Source of the DNA: Benincasa hispida
Lineage: Eukaryota; Streptophyta; Magnoliopsida; Cucurbitales; Cucurbitaceae
NCBI RefSeq assembly: GCF_009727055.1
Contig: NC_052349.1
Location: 90,527,038-90,591,037 of the forward strand
Direction: 5' to 3'
Length of the DNA: 64,000 nt
Made by a program: the position numbers and the translations under genes. Under the pieces are notes generated by a model. That model ran no database searches. It was not told the origin of the DNA and saw only the letters and a program-made list of their open reading frames with translations. Below are positions 56,137-64,000 of this stretch, one piece after another. Each line of letters begins with the position of its first letter. The stretch's first letter is position 1.

Positions 56137-56836
56137 CTAAAAGGATATAATATATTTATTCTCCCTCATGAAAACATCAAAGATCTTTGAGTTGCCAGAT
56201 TCCAATGTTGTGCACCAATTTTTCAAAGGTTGCGGTTGGTAATCCTTTGTAAATAAGTCTGTCAGGTTATCCTTCGAACAAATTTGTTGTATAGTGATGT
56301 CGTCATTTTCTTCAAGATCATGAGTGTAGAAAAGCTTTGGTGAAATAGATTTTGTTTTATCTTCTTTAATATATCCTCCATTGATTTGAGTTACGCAAGC
56401 TGTGTTGTCTTCGTATAATATTGTTGGAAGATTTTTATTAGAAGACAAGCCACATATTTCACGAATGTGTTGAGTCATTGATCTTAGTTATACACATTCT
56501 TTACTAGCCTCGTGAATTGTAAGAACTTTAGCATGACTTGAGGAAATGGCCGTAATGGTCTACCGATCGCCATGATATAGCAGTTCCTCCACATGTGAAC
56601 AAATAACCTATTTGAGATCTAGCTTTGTGTGGATCAGATAAATATCCAGAATCTACATAACTAACTAGGTCAAAATTTGATTTATTTAAATAAAACAAAT
56701 CCATATTGATTGTTCCTTGGAGATAACGGATTATATGCTTAATTTCGTTCCAATGTCTTTTTGTAGAAGAATTATATCTAGCTAATAAACTTACTGAAAA
56801 TGTAATATCTGGTCTTGTATTATTAGCAAGATACAT
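56137..56836 (-). pseudogene. Copia RNase H pseudogene (F)
   Basis: On the minus strand 56836-56528 reads YLANNTRPDITFSVSLLARY, WNEIKHIIRYLQGTINMDLF, VSYVDSGYLSDPHKARSQIG and FTCGGTAISWRSV. After a frame break it continues at 56478-56137 with TQHIREICGLSSN, LYEDNTACVTQINGGYIKED, KSISPKLFYTHDLEEN and NLTDLFTKDYQP. Both Asp/Glu-rich RNase H motifs are recognisable. Confidence 0.88.
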
Positions 56837-57772
56837 AAGTGCACTAATTGCACTAAGATATGGTACTTCAGGACCAAAAAGTTCTTCATTATCATCTCAA
56901 GGTCGAAATATATCTTTCTTTATATATAATGAACGGACTTCTATTGGAATATTTAATGGATGTGCTTTGTCCATATAAAATCTTTTCAAAAATTTTCTTG
57001 TATAAGTTAACTGATGAATAAATATTCTATCTACTAAATGCTCAATTTGTAAACCAAAACAAATTTTGTTTTTTCGAGATCCTTCATCTCAAATTCTTCC
57101 TTAAGATATTCTATTGCCTTTGAAAGTTCTTCAAGAGTTCCAATTATATTCAAGTTATCAACATATACCGTTATAATAGCAAATTCTTACTGTGATTTCT
57201 TTATAAAAACATATGGACATATTGGATTATTTTGATATCCTTCTTTCAATAAATATCCACTCGGACGATTGTACCACATCCATCCTGATTGTTTCAATCT
57301 ATATAGTGATCTTTGTAACTTTATTGAATACAATTCTCAAGAATTTGATGTACCTTTAAATCCTTATGAGATTCTCATATAAATATCATTATCAAGAGAT
57401 CTAAAAAATATATTGTGACTACATCCATAAAATGCATATCCAGACTTTTATACACAGTCAAACCAATTAAATCTCTTAGTATAATTGCATCCACAATTGG
57501 AGAATATGTCTCCTCATAATTAATACCAGGTCTTTGTGAAAAACCTTGTGCAACTAGTCTTGCTTTGTATCTTATGACCTCATTATTTTCATTTCTTTTT
57601 CTCACAAATACTCATTGTATCCAACAGGTTTGACAGGTTTGACACTTTTTGGTGTTCGAACTATTGGTCCAACCTGTCGTTTTGAAAGTGGGTTTAATTC
57701 TATCTTGATTGTTTCTTTCTACTAAAGTCAATCTTTTCTATGTCGAAATTCTTCAACAGATTTTGGTTTGGG
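56837..57772 (-). pseudogene. Copia reverse transcriptase pseudogene (F)
   Basis: From 57605 the minus strand reads RKRNENNEVIRYKARLVAQG, FSQRPGINYEETYSPIVDAI, then after a frame break a palm region with a GLKQSG-W-like piece near 57280. The catalytic box at 57154-57165 reads YVDN, so the second Asp is Asn. The C-terminal part near 56880-57110 is readable only in fragments. The N-terminal edge (57640-57772) carries the linker P-K-S-V-E-E block, interrupted at 57773. Confidence 0.86.
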
Positions 57773-60766
57773 TGAAGGAACTCTAACAAGGGAGAGAACT
57801 TTTGAGCAGAAGTAAGATCATCCCAATTTTAGTTTTTCATTGAATATAAGTTTTACGGTCAAACAAGAACAAAACATGCATTTACATAAATTATAGCATG
57901 CAATAGTAAAGGAAAACTAAGAGTTTCAGAAACCCTTATCTTTGAAGAATAAATCCCTCGAACAAATCACAAATGGATCTCCTTCTTTAAAAAGGATACC
58001 ACCACTTGAGAACCCTCTATATTCTCTTGGGACAAAGGATTCAAGCAAAAATTGTAGGTTTTGCTTGAATCCTTGGAAGAGGGAAGGGAGATAGAGAGGA
58101 AGAGAGGGATTGTGAGTTTTTTCCTTTATTTTTTATTTTCTTTCATTTTCCTCTTTTTTTTAATTTTCTTTTCTTTCTTTCGTTTTTGTTTATTCCTTTT
58201 TTTTTACTTTTATTTACTTTTCTTTCTCCGATTTTTTCTTCTTCCTTTTTTTTTTCTTTCATTTCTCCGGTTTATATTTCTTTGTTTCTATTGAATTTTC
58301 TTTCTTTTCTTCAGTTTTTGTTTCTTCTCTTTCTCTTATTTTTAAAATTTTTTCTTCTTCCTTTTTTTTCACAAGAATTATGAGGTTGAGTTTCGTACCC
58401 AAAACTTGAAAGTACCCAATTCATAAGTGACTTAACACCAACAAGCTAATCATTACGTTTGATTATTATAACAAATAATAAATATAAATAGCAAATGAAA
58501 GTCTATCAATGATAGCCACTAATATTTTATATCATTGATAGCTTAATCTTTGATTATATTTTCATAGTTAATAACCACTTATAGAAATCTATCATTGATA
58601 GCCAACTTAATGAATTTAATTAATAAAGTTGAACCTCGAACTAAATGTAAGTGGAATGCCTAGAAGTTTATCACTAATAACATACTTATCAGTGATAGAA
58701 GCTATCATCGAAAAGAAAAGGAACTTATAAATGTTTGGGAAGGACAAGAAAGGGGCAAAAAGGTGTTCTGTGGCTATGATTGATAGAAGCTACTACTTAT
58801 AGCATGTTACTAGTGATAGAAGCTAATACTAATAGCATGTTATCGATGATAGAAGCTCCTGATTGCACGTTATCAATGATAGAAGCTACCACTGATAGCA
58901 CGTTATCGGTGATAGAGAACTATCACTGATAGCATGATATCAGTGAGATCATTGATAGCATCTTATCAGTGAAAGAAGCTATCATTGATAACCACAATAT
59001 GAGTAATGTTAGTGATATCGATGATAGAACTTAGGTGATATCTATATATCGAGTTTCTTTCAAAGGTGATAACTAGTTAGGTTGGTTCTAATTGATGAAA
59101 GTCTATCAGTGATAGTGACTGATAGCTGCTATCAGTGATAGCCATGATAAAAGATTATTAGTGATAGCTACTGTGATAATCGAAATGTTGGTCTTCTTTC
59201 AATTTATCATTGATAGTCATTGATAGCCTTAAGTATTGATATTTCAAGGTTGATTCCAATTAACAAAAATGAATCAATGATAGCTACTAATAATTGATAG
59301 CAAATTAAAAGCTAATATTTCAATATTATATTAATTTTTCTCAAATTGAAAGCTATCGTTGATAGTTATAGCAATTGATAGAAGCTATCCATGATAACAG
59401 CTGATAGTAGCTATCAGTGGCTATCACTGATAGCTGCTATCAGTGATAGCTTTTAATTTGAGAAAACTGGAAAGAAGTGAGCAAAATGGTGGCTAGGCAT
59501 GGGTTTTTTAGTCTTTTACCATTTTTTTTTATCTATATATGCAATTAGTTTATCCTTGTACTACATATTCTATTATTTTGGGCTTGAATTTTATTTATAC
59601 AACTAGTCCTATATTATAATGTATAAAATACATTATATTAATTATATCTCATATAGAATTAATTTAATTAATTATAATTACCTCAATTAATTTGAACACT
59701 TCAAACTAATTCAAAAATAATTCTCAATTAAATTCCTGTTGAGCTACGGATGGGGCCTTATGAACCTGTAGATTGAAGCTCGAACGGTACTCGGATAATT
59801 AATTAAACTCTTTAATTAAATTACCCAACATCTGTTAACTGGTGGTCATTCCACTAAAAACTGACAGCTGCACTCTTCACACCACAGATAAATTTATGTG
59901 TCCATTGGATATAACCACTCAGCAGTGCGATGACCCTTCACAAATTGCTCGTAAGTACAGTTGAGTCAAAATTATCGATTTGCCCCTATAGTTACATCTA
60001 ACTCCATAATTACCATTGATCCCTCTAATGAACAATAAGTCATAGTCCAACTATGACCAAGTTCCTCTAGGGACAAGAGAGGGTGTGGCCACTATGTTCA
60101 GGCCTCGGAATCAGCCCTTAAGGAAGTAATTTATCTACTTACTCCTGCATTGGGGAAGGAGTGAATTCCGTCGTGTGTACCTGTGTTCCAGCTCCCCAGT
60201 CAGACAAATCTCCAAAATGATATGCTTGTTGAGTTGGCAATCTAGCCACTCTCACCCATACAAGTCAAAAGACCGCCTTCATGAGTAGGAGTTCACAACT
60301 CACTCAGGATTCAAGTCACGTCACCTATGGTCATCCTAGTGAAGTGTAAGTCTCTATTATTAATGGCGTTATATAAAGAGACTAATCATTTCGTGGTTCA
60401 GTCTTATACAAACACTTTGTATAGGATACCCCCACTCACATGTCTCCATATGAATGATCAGATTCAGATCATTTGTAGCATTTTACAACACTTGTAATAC
60501 CTACAAAGTGGGTTTTATTGTAGTATCACTAGAATAAGGTACCCAGCCTTATCCATCTACTACAAACCGTTTCGATTATTATTTAAACAAGATCCACTTG
60601 TATATCTCTACATACTTATTTAAATTACATAAAATAACTTCGAATCTTAGTTTATTGGATTGAGTATATGCTTATAAAATAACACTTATTTTATTAACAA
60701 CAATATATTTATACAAAGTTTACAAAACTACGAGATTACAAGAGATTTAGGACACCAATCCCAACA
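57773..60766 (-). repeat. Antisense copia-type solo LTR inside F, expanded by repeats
   Basis: On the minus strand it starts TGTTGGGATTGGTGTCC (60766) and ends AGAGTTCCTTCA (57773), the ends of the A/B/D LTR family, with the shared blocks in order between 59620 and 60760. It is about 1 kb longer than its relatives because of a palindromic-repeat region (58480-59460) and a pyrimidine tract (58110-58370). No copia coding sequence accompanies it. Flanking 5-mers on the minus strand are CTTGA and CCCAA, identical at two positions and related by transitions at the others. Removing the LTR and five bases rejoins the F linker in frame, as expected for an old solo LTR. Confidence 0.82.
58480..59460. 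repeat. Palindromic CTATCANTGATAG repeat region
   Basis: There are more than thirty copies of CTATCA-N-TGATAG or close variants (for example TATCAGTGATAGC, CTATCACTGATAG). They are dispersed and locally tandem, densest at 58780-59010 and 59090-59460. Each unit is self-complementary. There is no gene. Confidence 0.88.
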
Positions 60767-61419
60767 TCAAGATCCTTATTTTCAGATATAAAGAGCAATA
60801 TTTACACAAAAATGTTGTCAATAACGACACTAGTTCGATTCCATCTTTTTTCTGTCATAACATAGTTTATTGAAATCTCATTATTATCTTTAGGTATTTC
60901 ACTTTCCTCACTAGTCATGTCGATGATTTCTTCATGAGTATTTACATCATCAATCAAGTCTTTTTTACTACTAATTTTTTTTTTCATTTTCGAGGATTTT
61001 TATCTTTGGAACCCATTGGTCTACCACGCTTCTGGTGTGTTCCAACTCATTAGTGATAACTTGTTGTGTTGGGATATCAAATTTTTATGAAACATTTGCA
61101 ACTGGTATATGTGACTTAGTTACTTTTTTTTTTTTTTTTTTTTTGCATCTATAAACGCATCTGGTAATTGGTTTGCTATATTTTACAAATGAATTATTTT
61201 TAAACTCCAAGTTCACATTGATCTGTATGAGGATCTAAATGAAACAATAATGATGCATTTCATATAATTTCTTTTTTGAATTTCTCAATTCCTCTCCCTA
61301 GTGTTAGCAAATCGTGCAGTAAATACACCACCCGTCAGGAATTCAAGATATGTAATAATTGATGGGAAATCATATCCAACATATATTCCTAACCTCCTTT
61401 AAGGACCCATCTTAGTGCG
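60767..61419 (-). pseudogene. Copia linker between integrase and RT (F)
   Basis: The open part 60987-60802 on the minus strand reads KKKISSKKDLIDDVNTHEEI, then EISINYVMTEKRWNRTSVVI. This is the acidic/basic linker that in this lineage precedes the P-K-S-V-E-E block found on the far side of the solo LTR. Bases 61000-61419 are a decayed integrase C-terminal region with a 21-T run (61124-61144). Confidence 0.75.
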
Positions 61420-62112
61420 TTATAATGAAGCAATTGGAACATATACTACACATCCAAAAATTCTCAAATGGAAAATATTTGGCTCATGACCATAAGCTAA
61501 TTGTAATGGTGAGTACTTATGATAAGCTACTAGCCTAATGTGTATAAGTGATGTTGCATGCAAAATAGCACATCCCCATACGGATGAAGGAAGCTTAGCT
61601 CTCATAAGTAATGATCTTGCAACTAATTGCAAACGTTTTATAAATGATTCTGCTAAACCATTTTGTATATGAATATGAGCTACTGAATGTTCAACACTTA
61701 TTCCAATTGACATATAATAAATATAAAAAACTTGGGATGTAAATTCATCAACATTATCAAGACAATGATCTTAATTATATAATCAGGAAATTTTACTCTT
61801 AACTTAATTATTTGAGCAAGTAATCTTGTAAATGCAAGATTTTGACTTGATAATAAGCACATGTGCGACCATCTACTAGATGCATTTATTAATACCATAT
61901 CTAAATGGCTCATTTGGTAGGTTAGTAGGTCCACATATATCGCCATAAATTCGTTCTAAAAATGCAGATAATTCAGTTCCCACTTTAGCTTGCGATGGTC
62001 TAGTTATTAATTTGCCTTGAGAGCAAGCATCATATGATAATTCATTAGATTGAACAATCTTCTGGCTTTTCAATGGGTGTCCACTTGAATTCTCAATAAT
62101 TCTTCTCATCAT
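61420..62112 (-). pseudogene. Copia integrase pseudogene (F)
   Basis: The minus strand from 62112 reads SGHPLKSQKIVQSNELSYDA, CSQGKLITRPSQAKVG and a GDICGP core start. In new frames it reads INASSRWSHMCLLSSQNLAF, RLLAQIIKLRVKFPDYIIK, then MSIGISVEHSVAHIHIQNGL, AESFIKRLQLVARSLLMRAK, HKYSPLQLAYGHEPNIFHLR and IFGCVVYVPIA. Two frame breaks separate these parts. The catalytic Asp in GDICGP is present. Confidence 0.88.
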
Positions 62113-62205
62113 TATAAATCATGGATGACTCAATCTATCATGCCAAATAGTAAATATATCTGGATTCATGAACTTTGGGTTCATTGTTGCATATGTTTCA
62201 ATTGC

Positions 62206-62640
62206 TCATATATGAGTATAATACAATCTAGAAGATAAAGCAGACAACTTTTCCAATATACGTTTTTCATTTGAGACAACAGAGATAATATAAAGATATT
62301 TCAAATTATTCTTACTATCAGTCTCAATATGATAACCGTTGCAACGTATATCTTTAAAAATTATAAAATTTCTCTTTGATTGACTAGAGAACAATGCATT
62401 GTCAATTGTAAATTTTATTCCTCAGGCAAAATAATATTTGCTTTTTCGAAATCTTCGATCAAGTTTGCAGAACCTGATATTTTATTTATTTTTGCTTTCA
62501 ATATTGTTGATTTGGAAAAATATTTTTATTAGTATGTATTGTGTGTGTAATTGCACTGTCTGATAGACATAGATCTTCTTTGTTCATTTTTTAATCACCC
62601 AACATATGAAAATGATCCATGTTTCTTCACTAAAAGAAAA
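62206..62640 (-). pseudogene. Copia protease and pre-integrase region (F)
   Basis: On the minus strand near 62590-62550 the reading EDLCLSDSAITHTIHTNK contains the Asp-Ser-Ala active site of this lineage. Further on come SQSKRNFIIFKDIRCNGYHI and ETDSKNNLKYLYII (62394-62290), typical of the region before integrase. Stops and a frameshift near 62400 break it. Confidence 0.8.
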
Positions 62641-62749
62641 TAATTACAACAAGAAAAACAACACTTAAAATATACAAAAGTTACTAAAAAAACATGAAGA
62701 TAGATAAAAGAAAACAACAACATTAAGTCTAGATATTCTCAAAGTCAAA

Positions 62750-63760
62750 AGAAGCACTTGAAGTTCTATCAACTGTGCCAATCTTCTCTTTAGGAGATTC
62801 AAAGAAGTCGGCCACATCCAAATTTGTCATATGGGATTGGTCAAATATGTTGTTATCCTGGTATGCAAAATTTGCTTCCACATTTTTCTCTTTTTCCTTC
62901 AAGGAGGCTTGATAGAGGCCAACTAAGTGTTTTGACGTACGACAGGTACGTGATCAATGCCCAATCATTGCGCATCGGGAGCATTTATTTCAGCACACTT
63001 TGAACTCTTATCTTATAGAGCTTTTCCTTTGTGATCATCATTTTGGGTGGTTCTTTTGAAATTTGAATGATTAAAACAATTACCATGAAAATAATAATTA
63101 TTTCTTCATTTGTCACGGTCACGACCTCGACCATGACCACAACCCCGACCACGTTATTCACATTCACAACATTCACTTCGGGGAATGGTGTTGCTCCAAT
63201 TGGTCGAGATTCGTGGTTCTTCATCAATAACTCGTTATTTTGTTCAGCTACGAGAAGACATTAAATTAGTTTAGAATATTGCTTAAAACCTTTTCTCGAT
63301 ATTATGCTGCAAGAGCATATTCGAGATATAGAATGTAGAAAATGTCTTCTCTAACATATCAGCATCAATAATTTTCTCTCCGCATATCAACAATTTTGAA
63401 CTGATTTTAAATAATGCAGAATTGTAATCACTTATTGATTTAAAAACTTGTAGCCTTAAATGCATCCACTCATAATGAGTTTTAGGAAGAATAGCTGTTT
63501 TTTTTATTATCATACATTTCTTTTAAATTTTCCACAAGATATAAGGATCTTTTATTGTAAGATACTCCATTTTTAATCTCTCGTGGATATGATGACAAAG
63601 GAAAATCATAGCTTTTGCATTGTCCTGACTAAATGTTGTATTTCCTTCTTTAATTGTTTCTCCCAAGTTCATAGCGTCCAGGTGAATTTTAGCATCGAGC
63701 ACCTATGACAAATAATTATTGTCATTAATGTCAAGACTGCAAATTCTAACTTTGTCAATT
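62750..63760 (-). pseudogene. Copia gag pseudogene (F)
   Basis: The minus strand starts near 63758 with a frame-shifted ATG and then reads NLGETIKEGNTTFSQDNAKA. It continues HYEWMHLRLQVFKSISDYNS and DADMLEKTFSTFYISNMLLQ (63513-63283), then KNHESRPIGATPFPEVNVV. The zinc knuckle reads CSRCAMIGH, a stop in place of Trp (62954-62956), SRTC. Another Trp codon is TAG at 63713-63715. After the knuckle is YQASLKEKEKNVEANFAYQD. It has the capsid and one CCHC motif and is inactivated by stops and frame changes. Confidence 0.87.
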
Positions 63761-63914
63761 TTTCATGGCTACATTATCACAAATATTGTATTTATATTAG
63801 AAATTTAATATGTACTAAATATACAAAATAATATTTAATTTATTAATTATAATAAAGATGAAAAAAAATTGACCTACCTTTAGGACCTACCTTCAGCAAT
63901 GGTAGCAACAGGAG

Positions 63915-63932
63915 CTTGTGCTGATAACATGT
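63915..63932 (-). other. Primer-binding-site region of copia F
   Basis: On the minus strand, directly after the LTR end, the sequence reads ACATGTTATCAGCACAAGC, matching the TTATCAGCACGA-type junction of this copia lineage. Bases 63761-63914 are the short leader. Confidence 0.65.
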
Positions 63933-64000
63933 TGTGAAATTGAGGAACACAACAGATATGGAGAAAATATAATATAATAATATATAAATATAATATAATA
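63933..64000 (-). repeat. Partial 5' LTR of copia F
   Basis: These are the last 68 bases of the 5' LTR (minus orientation), nearly identical to 55690-55757. The rest of the LTR and any target duplication lie beyond the window. Confidence 0.85.

Larger units (their letters stand above)
55690..64000 (-). mobile_element. Ty1/copia retrotransposon F, minus strand, cut by the window edge
   Basis: The same 68 bases (from about TGAAATTGAGGA to TATAATATAATA) occur at 55690 and again at 63933-64000, defining short LTRs. Between them the minus strand reads gag, protease, integrase, linker, RT, RNase H and PPT in copia order. The family differs from A, C and D: short 327-base LTRs, a different PBS and a YIKGD-type RNase H. 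A 3-kb solo LTR is inserted in the linker. All domains are damaged. Confidence 0.88.

Noticed and set aside
58061..58383. Phe/Leu-rich plus-strand frames that look like membrane proteins
   Set aside because: They are translations of a pyrimidine-rich tract (mostly T and C) inside an antisense LTR and carry no family motif.
63067..63264. Thr/Ile-rich plus-strand frame
   Set aside because: It is the complement of the low-complexity part of the copia F gag.

Overview
This window looks like pericentromeric or otherwise repeat-rich DNA from a dicot nuclear genome. It is AT-rich, almost all of it is made of decayed LTR retrotransposons nested in one another, and there is one clear intact protein gene. 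A cucurbit is my best guess, because long Ty1/copia LTRs opening with TGTTGGGGTTGATGCCC and short CTATCANTGATAG palindromes are familiar from that family. That is recollection, not something proved here.

Layout. (1) 1-9048: two degenerate Ty3/gypsy elements (G1, G2; Athila/Tat-like gag-protease-RT) separated by an antisense copia-type solo LTR. (2) 9049-18189: Ty1/copia element A (+), with a second LTR (B) fused to its gag and its 3' LTR cut off. The far 3' end of G2 (integrase tail and 3' non-coding DNA) follows to 19625. (3) 19626-25800: copia element C on the minus strand, cut off in gag next to one end of a CACTA-like DNA transposon (25804-26040). The adjacent DNA carries a 58-nt exon resembling uroporphyrinogen-III C-methyltransferase. 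(4) 27581-33136: fragments and solo copies of gypsy LTRs. (5) 34025-44612: copia element D (+), structurally complete with two LTRs, PBS, PPT and a 5-bp ATTCC target duplication, but coding-dead. It sits in the remnant of a DUF1985-type gene (44613-45260, minus). (6) 45462-48781: a complete CACTA element with 3-bp CTT target duplication that carries a broken, multi-exon Ulp1-like peptidase gene. (7) 50755-51945: an intact, intronless P-class PPR gene with a mitochondrial-type N terminus, in a TE-poor island of about 7 kb (48785-55689). (8) 55690 to the window end: copia element F (minus, short LTRs), split by a 3-kb solo LTR rich in palindromic repeats.

The retroelements do not work together as a pathway; they are a layered record of insertion, deletion and mutation. 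All four copia reverse transcriptases have a different or independent lesion at the YVDD catalytic box, and several Trp codons have become stops. I found no CRISPR, no tRNA or rRNA gene and no obvious new defence or metabolic system. The most unusual items are the host-gene exon beside the CACTA end, the Ulp1-carrying CACTA, the shared non-canonical TA...CA ends of element D, the palindrome arrays in retrotransposon leaders and LTRs, and a likely assembly artefact (one N between two identical 56-bp copies).
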